From contig NZ_JAFMZO010000002.1 of assembly GCF_024436395.1 (NCBI RefSeq), forward strand, positions 744,001-808,000: 64,000 bases of DNA, written 5' to 3'. The notes under the pieces are model-generated. The model saw nothing but the letters and a program-made list of their open reading frames with translations, had not been told where the DNA came from and searched no databases. Positions within the stretch are counted from its first letter, which is position 1. Each line of letters starts with the position of its first letter. This stretch comes from Paradesertivirga mongoliensis. Lineage in GTDB: Bacteria; Bacteroidota; Bacteroidia; Sphingobacteriales; Sphingobacteriaceae. The translations under genes and the position numbers were made by a program. This document shows, piece by piece, positions 27,780 through 36,972 of the stretch.

Positions 27780-30700
27780 TTACAATCCTAAGTTTATACC
27801 GAATACAAACTGGCGGCTAAGCGGAGAAGACTCCGAGCCTCCCCTTTCAGGGTCGTAGTCCTGAACCAAATGACTCTTGGCAACTGTCAATAAATTATAC
27901 CCGGTAGCATATATTCTTAAATTATCTACCAGAAACCGTTGTGATACCTTTTTAGGTAAGGTGTATCCTAAGGTCACATTCTTAATTTTGAAGTACGACC
28001 CGTCTGTAAAGTTCAAGGTTTGGTAACCTTGATAATTGGTCAGATTAGCCTCGTTCTTTCTTGGGCGCGGAAAATCGTTTGTTGGATTCTCAGGTGTCCA
28101 ATAGTTAATAAAAGCTGGACCATTACCTAAACCTCCCGGATTGTAGCGTCCAAGGAACTCAGCATCGAGCATCTGGCCATATCTCGCGAAAACAAATACG
28201 CCAAGGTCAATACCTTTATAGCTGAAATTATTCTGCAAACCACCCACCCAATCAGGAACCGTTGAGCCGATGAAGGTTCTGTCATTAGTTGCATCTATAA
28301 TAAAATCGCCGTTCAAATCCTGAAGTTTGATATCGCCCGGCTTGAATTGATTACCGGTAGCACTGTTCACTCTGTATTTTGCCGCTTCTTCAGCTTCATG
28401 CGTTTGCCAGATACCCAATTTCTTATAGGTATAAAAAGAGTTGATCGGATGACCTAAAAGAAGCGATTCGCGCTCGGCTGCGGTGGCAAGAATGTTCCTA
28501 CCATCTAATAACCCTGTGATTTTCTCCTTATTTCTGCTGAAGGTGAGTGTTGAATTCCATTTAAATGCCGGACCCTGGACATTACGCGAGGTAATTGCCA
28601 GTTCAAATCCGCGGTTGGATGTAGAAGCAATATTTTGAAGAACGTCAACCACGCCTGTAGACTGCGGCAAACTTCTTTTGTATAAAATATCTGAAGTCTT
28701 GGTAGAATAAACGTCTGCAGTCAAAGTTATCCGGTCGTTTAGCAAGCCAAGATCTAAACCAAAGTTGGTGGTAGCGGAACTTTCCCAGCCCAGTTCCGGA
28801 TTACCAACTGTAGCGTTGAACCCGTACATTGGAGCGGAAATCTCCCCAAAACTCATTCGGGTACTGTAGGTTAATCCGCTTTGAGTTCCGTACGGATCGA
28901 TTACATAATTCCCTGACACTCCATAACTTGCCCGCAACTTAAGATTACTGATCTCTTCAAGAGAGGACATAAATGATTCTTCCGAAACGTTCCAGCCAAT
29001 AGCCGCCGAGGGGAAAAAAGCCCACTTATTTCCATCAGCAAGTCTCGACGCACCGTCGTATCTGCCCGTAAGAGTTAAAAGATATTTACCCTTGTAACTG
29101 TAGTTCAACCTTCCGGCATAAGCCATATTCTCCCATTTTATATATGGCGAGCTGATGTTCCTGCCAGTTACACTGGTACCGTTGAGGTTGTAAAAAAGCT
29201 GGGAAGGCAGCAATTGGTTGGTTCCTGAAGCAGATAAGTTATCGTTGTCTTCGCGTAAATAACTGGTAATTCCTGTCAAAGTAAGGTTGTGATCATCCGC
29301 GATCGTTCTGTTATACGTCAGTATATTATCCCAATTCAGGTAGCGCCTGAACTGGGTCGACGACGACGTGAAGCTTGTCTTGGAGCTGTTTTGAGCCAGC
29401 GATGTGGCATCGTTATAAACCCCTCTCCTGTTAAAGTCTAAATTACTACCGAAATTAGAGCGGAAAGTTAAGCCTTTAAGGGGGGTAAGTTCCAGGTACC
29501 CGTTAGCGATAACATTTGTGCGAATGTTATTATCGCGTGCCACAAATTCGGTTCTTTCATCCGCAAGTGGGCTTATCCTGGTTCTGTCAAAATCTATAGG
29601 ATACGTACGTATCATACCAAATTCGTCGTATGGTACTCCGAGCGGGGTGATCGATGAGGCTACCGATAATGGATCACGTCTGTTATTCTGGTTGTTGTAA
29701 GTAACCTGACTAAGAATTCCGGCTTTGGCCCATTTGCTTATTATCTGGTCGACGTTAAACCGGCCATTATAGCGGTTATATTCATTGTTACGCAGCATAC
29801 CCTCCTCTTTAAAATAACCTGCAGAGGCAAACACCTTCGTTTTTTCGGAACCACCGTTCACCGAGATAGTATGGCTTTGCTGAGTTCCGTCCTGCACCAC
29901 TAAATCAACCCAGTCAACCCATTGACCGGCCTGTACTGCGGCGTATTCTCCTGCAATATCAAATAACAGTGGGTCGTCTTGCGGCCCGGTCCAGGTGGGT
30001 GAACCTGACGGAGCATTCTTCCAGGCTTCCCTTCTCAGGTTCAGGTAATCTTCACCTGTGCGGGATTCGGGAAAAGTATATTTGTTAACACCAAAGTATG
30101 AGCTATAAGACACTCTCGCCTTTCCGGCAGATCCTTTTTTGGTGGTAACAATGATAACACCGTTAGCACCTTGGGCTCCATAAATTGCGGTTGAGGAAGC
30201 ATCTTTAAGCACCTCTATAGATTCGATATCGTTAGTATTTAATGTACTGATATCGCCACCTTGAAATCCATCTATAATGTATAATGGTGCATTTCTCTCG
30301 GCCATCTTGTCTTTAGTTGCTATCGATTTATTTCCCCGTATAGTAATATTTGCACCGCCACCGGCCGCTCCGGTTGCTCTGGTGATATCAACACCCGCCA
30401 CTCGTCCCTGAATGGCTTCAATGGCATTATGAGTCGGCGCCTGAACAATATCTTCCGCTTTTACAGAAGCTACCGAGCCTGTTAAATCCCGCTTTCTTAC
30501 AGTACCATACCCAATAACAACCACCTCTTCCAAAGCAGCGGCGTCGGTAGCCAATCTAACCTGAACACTCCGCTGACTGACGCTTACCGCAATTTCCTGT
30601 TGTTTGAAACCAAGGTAACTGATCACCAGCGTTGCACCGGCTTCACCCGGAACGTTCAGGGCAAAGGCACCGTTGATATCGGTGGTGACACCAATATTGG

Positions 30701-31151
30701 TTCCCTTTAACTTAACACTGGCCCCTGGCAGCGCCTCGCCACTTTCGTCGGTAACGGTACCGGTGATAGTGTAGTCTTGCGCATTCTGCGAAGCAGTCGA
30801 TTTAATAACAATCATCTTATCAACCACTTCAAACGTAAGAGGCTGATTCTGAAGCACCTGCTTCATCACCTCTCCTACTGTCGAATTATCCGCAAATACT
30901 GTGACCTTTTGATTCAGATTAATCTGGTCATGTCTGTAAAACACGGTATAATCGCTGGTCTTTTCTATTTTCCTCAGCATTTCTTTGACCGTTGTGTTCG
31001 TCTCACTGAGGTTGAAAGAACGTTGAGAATAACCGGCTGCATGTATTTGCATCGCTCCGGCGAAGATCAAAAATGTAATAAGCTTCATAGCTCTTAGGAT
31101 TTTTCGCCCGATAGGAATGGCGAATAGAGAATTTCTACACAAAAAAATCAT
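27780..31151 (-). CDS. SusC/RagA-like TonB-dependent transporter with STN domain (second pair)
   Basis: 1123 residues. A long basic N-terminus precedes the signal peptide (core MKLITFLIFAGAMQIHAAG), a form common in FecR-linked SusC proteins; the Met at residue 22 is an alternative start. The STN domain is at about 50-118 (VKEMLRKIEKTSDYTVFYRH). A carboxypeptidase-regulatory-like domain (GTVTDESGEALPGASVKLKG), the signature LEEVVVIGYGTVRKRDLTGSV, the plug and a barrel ending FVFGINLGL follow. It shares the layout of the first pair but differs throughout its sequence, so it is not a recent tandem duplicate. Confidence 0.95.
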   Translation of the reverse strand: MIFLCRNSLFAIPIGRKILRAMKLITFLIFAGAMQIHAAGYSQRSFNLSETNTTVKEMLRKIEKTSDYTVFYRHDQINLNQKVTVFADNSTVGEVMKQVLQNQPLTFEVVDKMIVIKSTASQNAQDYTITGTVTDESGEALPGASVKLKGTNIGVTTDINGAFALNVPGEAGATLVISYLGFKQQEIAVSVSQRSVQVRLATDAAALEEVVVIGYGTVRKRDLTGSVASVKAEDIVQAPTHNAIEAIQGRVAGVDITRATGAAGGGANITIRGNKSIATKDKMAERNAPLYIIDGFQGGDISTLNTNDIESIEVLKDASSTAIYGAQGANGVIIVTTKKGSAGKARVSYSSYFGVNKYTFPESRTGEDYLNLRREAWKNAPSGSPTWTGPQDDPLLFDIAGEYAAVQAGQWVDWVDLVVQDGTQQSHTISVNGGSEKTKVFASAGYFKEEGMLRNNEYNRYNGRFNVDQIISKWAKAGILSQVTYNNQNNRRDPLSVASSITPLGVPYDEFGMIRTYPIDFDRTRISPLADERTEFVARDNNIRTNVIANGYLELTPLKGLTFRSNFGSNLDFNRRGVYNDATSLAQNSSKTSFTSSSTQFRRYLNWDNILTYNRTIADDHNLTLTGITSYLREDNDNLSASGTNQLLPSQLFYNLNGTSVTGRNISSPYIKWENMAYAGRLNYSYKGKYLLTLTGRYDGASRLADGNKWAFFPSAAIGWNVSEESFMSSLEEISNLKLRASYGVSGNYVIDPYGTQSGLTYSTRMSFGEISAPMYGFNATVGNPELGWESSATTNFGLDLGLLNDRITLTADVYSTKTSDILYKRSLPQSTGVVDVLQNIASTSNRGFELAITSRNVQGPAFKWNSTLTFSRNKEKITGLLDGRNILATAAERESLLLGHPINSFYTYKKLGIWQTHEAEEAAKYRVNSATGNQFKPGDIKLQDLNGDFIIDATNDRTFIGSTVPDWVGGLQNNFSYKGIDLGVFVFARYGQMLDAEFLGRYNPGGLGNGPAFINYWTPENPTNDFPRPRKNEANLTNYQGYQTLNFTDGSYFKIKNVTLGYTLPKKVSQRFLVDNLRIYATGYNLLTVAKSHLVQDYDPERGGSESSPLSRQFVFGINLGL

Positions 31152-31220
31152 AAATTTGGGTTAGTTATAGTTAATACGTTGCTTCCCCAAGCGCGGGTAT
31201 TAGCTGTTAATTCAAGAACT

Positions 31221-31247
31221 CCGGGATGTTCGAGCATCCCGGTTTTT
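31221..31247 (+). terminator. Hairpin between the second fecR and susC, T-run on the antisense strand
   Basis: An 8-base perfect stem (CCGGGATG / CATCCCGG) with loop TTCGAG is followed on the plus strand by TTTTT. It starts just after the FecR stop and has the same place, size and polarity as the hairpin at 19847-19879. Confidence 0.45.
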
Positions 31248-31249
31248 GG

Positions 31250-32350
31250 TTAATAGTAGTTTTTTCTTAAGTCATCGTCGTCTTTTAGATTAATATTAAT
31301 TGGTCGGTTTGCTTTTAAAATAGTAATACGATTACCATCTGTGTTATATTTTATCGGAGTGTTTTCTTTTATAACTTCGAAAACAGTCGAAATATTTTCG
31401 ATGTTCTTAAAAGTTCCTGTGTATTGATAGGCTTTTAATTCCTGGTTGCCAAATACGATCTCTACATCGTAACGCCGTTCCAATATCTTACAGATTTCCT
31501 CGAAAGTCTCGCCCTCAAAAATCAAAAAATCATCCTTCCATCCATTGTATTTTTCGATCTGTGAATCAGATATCTGCATAACCTTAACCGGCTCGGCAGC
31601 CCGAATTCCGGCTTTGTTCCCAGTGGGTTTATTTTCGTCGGTATTGATTTTAAGAACCTGGTTTGCATCTAAAAAAACCTTGCTTTCTAAATCAGAACCC
31701 TGAGTTAATTTTCCCTCTACAGATACCTTGCCTTCGACTACCGTGGTTTCAAACACCTCATCTTCGGGATAGGCTTTAACGTTGAATACCGTACCAACAT
31801 CCCGGATGGTAAATTTGTCGGTCTTAACCAGAAAGGGAATTTCCGTATCCGTTTTAGCGATATAAAAATATGCCTCTCCCACTAAAAAAACATCGCGGTC
31901 CGTCTTACCAAAATCCCTGGAATAAGTAATCTGGCTTCCTGCATTAATCCAAACAGTGCTACCATCAGGCAATACCAGTTTTTTTGTTAATCCCTTCGGA
32001 ATGCTAAGTTCGATCAGCGTTTCCGGAGGTTTAGTTGAGATAAAATCGTACACAGCAATTGCACACGCGAAAACAACAAGAGCTGCAGCTGCAAGTTTTG
32101 GCAGGAATCGCAGCCGTCTGTACACTGGTGTTCTGTCTGACGCTTTCGCGCGAAACAAAGCATAAGCACTTTCTACATCAACTATATCCCTCTCTGCATA
32201 TAAACTGCCGTGCCATGCCTCATAGAGTTCAAAGTAATATTGTTCATTCTCTGGCTTGCTTCGAATCCATTCCCTAACCTCTGCAGATTCGGTTTCATCG
32301 GCCTGGCCCGTGATATAATTTATAAGCGAAATTTTAATATCTTCCCTCAT
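31250..32350 (-). CDS. FecR-family anti-sigma factor (second module)
   Basis: 366 residues. The cytoplasmic N-terminus has the repeated-acid pattern of sigma-binding FecR heads (ADETESAEVREWIRSKPENEQ). One membrane helix lies at about 85-105 (LAAAALVVFACAIAVYDF). A FecR domain (IPKGLTKKLVLPDGSTVWINAGS, DRDVFLVGEAYFYIAK) and a C-terminal DUF4974-type domain (FEGETFEEICKILERRYDVEI) follow. The stop is about 100 bases before susC, with a hairpin between. It would hold the adjacent sigma factor until the STN domain of the transporter signals substrate. Confidence 0.93.
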   Translation of the reverse strand: MREDIKISLINYITGQADETESAEVREWIRSKPENEQYYFELYEAWHGSLYAERDIVDVESAYALFRAKASDRTPVYRRLRFLPKLAAAALVVFACAIAVYDFISTKPPETLIELSIPKGLTKKLVLPDGSTVWINAGSQITYSRDFGKTDRDVFLVGEAYFYIAKTDTEIPFLVKTDKFTIRDVGTVFNVKAYPEDEVFETTVVEGKVSVEGKLTQGSDLESKVFLDANQVLKINTDENKPTGNKAGIRAAEPVKVMQISDSQIEKYNGWKDDFLIFEGETFEEICKILERRYDVEIVFGNQELKAYQYTGTFKNIENISTVFEVIKENTPIKYNTDGNRITILKANRPININLKDDDDLRKNYY

Positions 32351-32427
32351 GCGATCGGATATAAGACAATTAAGGGAGCTTATACCCCCAAAGAAGAAAT
32401 ATTTTTTTTTTTAATCTGCAAGAAAGT

Positions 32428-33009
32428 CTACCGGGCGATAAACAAGTGTTTGAGGCAATGCCGCAATTTATCGAGAGCGATAGTCATATGGCGTTCGACG
32501 GTTTTTGGAGACACATTTAGCTGCTCGGCTATTTCCTTGTTTTTAAGTTGTTCGAAGCGGCTCATCTTAAAAACCTCGCGGCATTTTTCTGGAAGAGCAG
32601 CAATTGCATTTTGTACTTGTTCTTCCAACTCTTTTTGAAAATAAGGATTTTGAGCAGAGGCCGGAATTTCGGTAAGCATATTATGTTTCGCCAGGTAGTT
32701 TACGTACTCACTTTCGACCTTTTTATGCTTCAGGTAATTTAAGCACCGGTTTTGAACCATACGGTACAAATAAGCATTCATGGACGTAGTAATCTCAAGG
32801 CTTTTACGCTGTTCCCAAAGACCGGTAAACGTATCAGAAACAATCTCCTCTGACACTTGAAGATCGTTAACAAATTTGTTGGCAAAAAAAGAGAGCTTTG
32901 CATAATAGGTTTTAAAAAGGCTTTCGAATGCCTTTTCATCGCTTAATACAGTGGTATCTTCTGCCCGGCAATCATCACTTATCGTGTACGTAAACGCAGT
33001 CGTCGACAT
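32428..33009 (-). CDS. ECF-type RNA polymerase sigma factor (second module)
   Basis: 193 residues, a normal length. Region 2 (FESLFKTYYAKLSFFANKFV, VSDTFTGLWEQR) and region 4 (LPEKCREVFKMSRFEQLKNKEIAEQLNVSPKTV, continuing ERHMTIALDKLR) are intact. It is followed 77 bases later by its FecR and then by the SusC/SusD pair, the classical surface-signalling order. Unlike the first module's sigma, it has no odd extension at either end. Confidence 0.94.
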   Translation of the reverse strand: MSTTAFTYTISDDCRAEDTTVLSDEKAFESLFKTYYAKLSFFANKFVNDLQVSEEIVSDTFTGLWEQRKSLEITTSMNAYLYRMVQNRCLNYLKHKKVESEYVNYLAKHNMLTEIPASAQNPYFQKELEEQVQNAIAALPEKCREVFKMSRFEQLKNKEIAEQLNVSPKTVERHMTIALDKLRHCLKHLFIAR

Positions 33010-33355
33010 CTATCTTTCCTCGTCTTGTTAATGTTCAGAGATTAGCTGGCCTTAAATGGAGGAAGCGCTTGGAAGCTCCGCAAAACAAATTTAGTGAAGC
33101 AGGGCTGCAATTATCTATAATATCCTTTCCTACTATTGTACGATATTTTCATTGATCGGGATTTAAATCACAGACCGGTCGAAAATTAAATTTTCCAAAA
33201 CTAACCTAAACCTGAAATGTAGTACAAGCAGGTTTATAATTGGTTAGCTAAACGCCTGCATCCTCCCTGTTTGCAGGCGTTTGCAGAATCTACACTTCCT
33301 GCAGTGAGCCCACGCAGATTTTAAGTGCCGTAAACAACCGCATTGAACTTGAACT
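33010..33355. other. Gene-free stretch upstream of the second sigma gene, with an 11-base hairpin
   Basis: About 345 bases with no frame I would call a gene. An 11-base perfect stem at 33250-33282 (AAACGCCTGCA / TGCAGGCGTTT) probably ends the leftward transcript of the gene pair at 33356-34661, though no T-run of more than three follows. The remainder should hold the sigma promoter; no clear boxes were seen. Confidence 0.45.
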
Positions 33356-33904
33356 CTAACTCTGCTCAGCACTGCTTTTAACGGCCAGTAAGCCAAAAGA
33401 AAAGGTGAGAGAAACAAAGATGAGTTGATATATAAAGAGAAATAAAATAGTGGTTAAGAGGAGGGGCACTTTCGAGCTTTGCTGAATTAATTCAAATATA
33501 TCATCACGGCCAAACTCCTTGATTAAGGCCGAGCGACTTCCATATTGCGAAAGAAGTTCTTTTAGTTCGCCATTTTCCCACAAAGGAAAAAATACAGGAG
33601 TAGATCTGAACACCTCTTCTACAAGAATGCCGTACAAAAAGATATAAGAAAAGAGAGAGATTATAAAAAGTACCACTCCTAATATAGCATTTTTCGTTAC
33701 CGCCTTTGACGATTGTCGAATAATAAACTTTCGATTTAACCATAGCAACATAAGTGTGATCACTCCCAGGGCTTCTATAATGCCCGCAAACAATGCCTTT
33801 GAAGAATCAGGAGGCACTCCTACTTCGCTTATCATAACTGTAATTCCCGGAACTACTGCAAAAACTCCCGATGCTGTGGATAAGATTACAGACAAACTTT
33901 TCAT
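33356..33904 (-). CDS. Four-helix membrane protein of unknown function
   Basis: 182 residues with four predicted membrane helices at about 5-25, 38-58, 72-95 and 146-175. A soluble loop of about 45 residues between helices three and four contains SQYGSRSALIKEFGRDDIFEL. I recognise no family. It starts one base after the stop of the exported protein encoded upstream, so the two form a coupled pair and may work together in the envelope. The loop is rich in charged residues and could be a periplasmic interaction surface. Confidence 0.6.
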   Translation of the reverse strand: MKSLSVILSTASGVFAVVPGITVMISEVGVPPDSSKALFAGIIEALGVITLMLLWLNRKFIIRQSSKAVTKNAILGVVLFIISLFSYIFLYGILVEEVFRSTPVFFPLWENGELKELLSQYGSRSALIKEFGRDDIFELIQQSSKVPLLLTTILFLFIYQLIFVSLTFSFGLLAVKSSAEQS

Positions 33905-33905
33905 A

Positions 33906-34661
33906 TCAAAAATTCACAAAAACAGGCTGCTTTGCCGAGACAGCTCTGGGCAGTGTACGATGAAGTAAGGTCTTATACCTGCCGTTCAGTTTAAACACTA
34001 CCATAAAGACCCGTTCATCAACATATACGGGCAAATCTGTTAGGCCTCCGTTCACTCTCCAGTTTCTTTCTACAGTGTCGTAATCAATAATACCCCCTGG
34101 CCGTTCAATCTTAGAAAGCCATGTCCGGTATGGAACCAGAAATGTTTCGGCCCCCCGGGGATTAGATTTTAACTCCAGCTCAATATTTCCGGCAGTAGTT
34201 CCGTAACGCATTGACATAGTATCAGGCTTTATTATAATTTTAGCGTTCGACTTCCGCCCGGCATTTCCCCAGCCAAACAATCCACCCCCTCCGGTTCGCG
34301 AGGATTTGGAAACCTCCTTTCCGACATTTTGATATATAAGTGAACAGTTAATATTTGCATGAAACCTGGTGATATGTAAAGGTATCTCGGCTTTAACAAA
34401 ATAGCCGCCGGAGTCGGCATCTAAGGGCGCGATAATCCCGCTTTTCCAAATAGTTCTTCCCAAGGAATCCAGGGATTCCAGGATGAAACCTTGGACCATT
34501 TTATCCGGCTTATCTACGTAACTGTTGCTTATGTAAAGGAAGTTTGTTACAAGGCCGTTCAGCTTCGCAATCGAATCCGGGCGAGAGCTGGTCTGGCTAT
34601 AAGCAGATAAACTCAAGAAAAGGGCGAGGTAGCCCGCTGTTATAATTTTCAAAGGTTTCAT
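33906..34661 (-). CDS. Exported protein of unknown function, partner of the four-TM protein
   Basis: 251 residues with a signal peptide ending at about residue 22 (LSAYSQ). The body looks mostly beta-stranded, with a Gly-rich stretch at about 126-138 (RTGGGGLFGWGNAGRKS). No known domain or catalytic motif is visible. The gene ends one base before the membrane-protein start, and no other gene in the pair's direction is near. Given its tight linkage, a role as the periplasmic or surface part of a small two-protein system is plausible. Confidence 0.6.
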   Translation of the reverse strand: MKPLKIITAGYLALFLSLSAYSQTSSRPDSIAKLNGLVTNFLYISNSYVDKPDKMVQGFILESLDSLGRTIWKSGIIAPLDADSGGYFVKAEIPLHITRFHANINCSLIYQNVGKEVSKSSRTGGGGLFGWGNAGRKSNAKIIIKPDTMSMRYGTTAGNIELELKSNPRGAETFLVPYRTWLSKIERPGGIIDYDTVERNWRVNGGLTDLPVYVDERVFMVVFKLNGRYKTLLHRTLPRAVSAKQPVFVNF

Positions 34662-34834
34662 AGGTATAAATTTTAAGCAATATAAAATTTATACCTGTTA
34701 TTTAAAAGACATCTGGCTCATTATCAGAGCAAAATATTTTAATTAGCGAAGATCTCTGTGGGCTAGCTTTGGAGATGCCAGGCACCGGCTGAGGAAACAA
34801 TAAATCATCTCTTAAATTATTCAAGCAAAATTTA

Positions 34835-35664
34835 TTACAAAGAAGACAGGTTCGCGTGTTCTTCCAGCAAAGGGATTAGATCGTGTACCGAATTGGTGGA
34901 CTTTAGGATTTCACCCTCTTTGTCAATCAACAAATGCATGGGGTATGCATTCACCTGTAGCTGGTCTTCCATATACTTACCCATATCGGGCACAACCAAG
35001 TAATTAAACTTTTTCTTTTTCAAAAAATCTTGAAGCTCTTGTTTGCCATCAGACGCTAAGCTGATAAATAGTATATCTCTCCTGTGTTTATACCTGTTAA
35101 CAAGGGCGTTTAACTCCGGAAATTCAGCTATACAGGCTCCGCAACTGATAAACCAACATTTTACCACAAGCAATTTCCCTTTCGTATTGATCTCATTGTA
35201 AGACCTTCCATCCAAATCGGTGAAACTATATACAGGGAGTTTTTCGCCTTGCAGCGTTTCGTGCCGTATTTCTGTGCCGGCTATTTGCGAAATCGTCCTG
35301 CTAATTGCTTCATCCGGCTTACTTAGCCTATGCAGTTGGTACACGGGCACAGAATCGATCAGCATTGTTTTAAAGGCAACGAACTTGCCGGTTGCCAAAC
35401 GATCTAAAAAACTATTCTTGTCTATGTTCACAGAGTCGGCGTCAAGAGAAATGAAATTTCGACCCAGATGGATGTTATTATAGGTATAGGTATACCACTT
35501 CATCGGGTCTTTTAATAGGTCATTCCGGTCAACATTAAACCGCCGGCCTGACCCGGATTCGAAACTGAGCGGCTTCTTGTCCGACTTGCTTGTTTGGCAC
35601 CTTCTGTCCCATTGCAAGCTGCAAGAAAAATAGCCAGGGCCAAAAAGCCAAAGTCCAGTCTCAT
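34835..35664 (-). CDS. TlpA-like thioredoxin-fold lipoprotein, frameshifted near its N-terminus
   Basis: The thioredoxin part (34835 to about 35590) contains KGKLLVVKCWFISCGACIAEF with the CGAC redox pair, VNAYPMHLLIDKEGEI with a cis-Pro, and an N-terminal domain of about 120 residues as in Bacteroidota TlpA/ResA proteins. In that frame the only start is a TTG at 35617 and no signal is encoded. A different frame from the ATG at 35664 encodes a perfect lipoprotein signal (MRLDFGFLALAIFLAACNG) and stops at 35512. The two frames overlap, and joining them near 35575-35600 would restore one exported protein. So the gene is either newly inactivated, or the base sequence has a one-base error there. 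Confidence 0.7.
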
Positions 35665-35802
35665 TTCCGGATATGATTTATAAGCTAAAGATAGTACCAG
35701 ATGTGTTTAATTTCAACAAATACTTGGATATATAAGCTGGTTTTACTTAACTTTGAAACACAAAGTACTTTTAACGTCAATTGCTATTATAATAAAACTA
35801 TC

Positions 35803-36141
35803 ATGACACCGACAAACGATTTAACAACACAACAAGTTCATCCGGCCTCATTAGGTAGGCGGATGCTCCAGGGTGCAGCAATTGCATTCGTTCTGATCCT
35901 AATTTTTCTACTGGGCGCCGGGGAGCCAAACCCTGACTGGGGCAAATTCTGGATGGTTAGACCTTTGCTGGTCGTTCCGGCAGCCGGCGCAATAGCCGGA
36001 GTATTTATTTATTTTATGGATTATTTGCGTATTCAGGGCGGGTGGAAAAGAGCTCTGGCAATTGCGTTAAGTTTAATCGGATATATAATTGCACTGTGGC
36101 TTGGTACAGTTTTAGGGCTGGATGGTACTATGTGGAATTAA
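35803..36141 (+). CDS. Small three-helix membrane protein of unknown function
   Basis: 112 residues from the ATG at 35803; the frame is open 34 codons upstream but those lack coding character. Three hydrophobic helices lie at about 22-38, 52-72 and 86-106, with conserved-looking GEPNPDWGKFW between the first two. Short proteins of this form are common in Sphingobacteriaceae and are sometimes labelled KefB-like, but nothing here supports potassium transport. A strong terminator follows 40 bases after the stop. Confidence 0.65.
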   Translation: MTPTNDLTTQQVHPASLGRRMLQGAAIAFVLILIFLLGAGEPNPDWGKFWMVRPLLVVPAAGAIAGVFIYFMDYLRIQGGWKRALAIALSLIGYIIALWLGTVLGLDGTMWN

Positions 36142-36180
36142 TTCTTCTTACCTGAGCTGTTTGAGATAACGTGAACGGAA

Positions 36181-36218
36181 GCTGCCTCAAAATCAAGAGA
36201 TTTTGAGGCAGCTTTTTT
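36181..36218 (+). terminator. Rho-independent terminator
   Basis: A perfect 14-base stem (GCTGCCTCAAAATC / GATTTTGAGGCAGC) with loop AAGA is followed by six T on the plus strand, 40 bases after the small membrane-protein gene. Confidence 0.88.
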
Positions 36219-36302
36219 GCATCCGCCATTGTTACCGGGTCCAGCAGCTCAGCTCTTCAGCAAGTCTGCTTGCAATAGATCCGGTTTTAACGCTTTACTT
36301 AT

Positions 36303-36824
36303 CTAAGGCCGAGTTCTATCATCTGACGCCCGATCATCTAATTTCCATTTTTCGGCCAGAGCGGCGTTAAATCCGTCTCCTTCCGCTGGGTTAGGTTCAC
36401 CTTTACCGGTAGTAATAAGACTGTAAAGGCTTTTCTTTATGTAACCTGTCCAAGCTTCGAAACACACATCATAACATTCATAATCCGGCACCAGACCTTC
36501 GTGAGTAAACTGCACTTTAGTTTTGCCACCCTCGCTGGTTATTTCAAAAACCAGCCGGGTATCAACCCATTCAGTTTTATCTTCTGTGAAACTAAATTCG
36601 TTCTCCAGCACCTGATAGACTAATTTTTTTTCAGGAATAATCTCAATGAGTTTGATTTTACATAAATGAACGTCCTTGTAGTGATAAAAAAAAACTCCGT
36701 TGAGCTGATCTGTATTGCCTCCAATTTCTTCAGACCACCAGGCGCGAAAGTTTGTTATAGCGTTAAATGCAGTTGCCGGATCTTGATCGACCAAGATGGT
36801 GGCTGTGTAACTTTTGTTGTCCAT
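36303..36824 (-). CDS. AHSA1/SRPBCC-domain protein
   Basis: 173 residues with the AHSA1 (START-like) fold. It begins SYTATILVDQDPATAFNAI, continues WWSEEIGGNTD and LVYQVLENEF, and has the typical GGKTKVQFTHEGLVPDYECYD before a final long helix (WTGYIKKSLYSLITTG). The last 15 residues (DDRASDDRTRP) look disordered. Members bind small hydrophobic ligands or are general stress proteins; no specific role can be given. It stands alone on the minus strand. Confidence 0.82.
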   Translation of the reverse strand: MDNKSYTATILVDQDPATAFNAITNFRAWWSEEIGGNTDQLNGVFFYHYKDVHLCKIKLIEIIPEKKLVYQVLENEFSFTEDKTEWVDTRLVFEITSEGGKTKVQFTHEGLVPDYECYDVCFEAWTGYIKKSLYSLITTGKGEPNPAEGDGFNAALAEKWKLDDRASDDRTRP

Positions 36825-36972
36825 AATTGCTCAGTTTCTGATATAAATCAAAAGTAATGCAGTAACGTCAATTGATGGGAGGTGCAAAATAGACTTTATG
36901 GCGGGTTGTTTTGGACAGGTATTTCTGGCACTGAATAAAAGACGGACCTGACCACTGAGTGCAAGGCGAGCA

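Noticed and set aside
14193..33009. Tandem duplication of one SusC/SusD locus
   Set aside because: The two modules share gene order but their proteins differ throughout in sequence and length, so they are separate loci.
35664..36141. Longer versions of the small membrane protein starting at 35701
   Set aside because: The upstream 34 codons are hydrophilic with no relation to the helices, and the ATG at 35803 gives a normal N-terminus.
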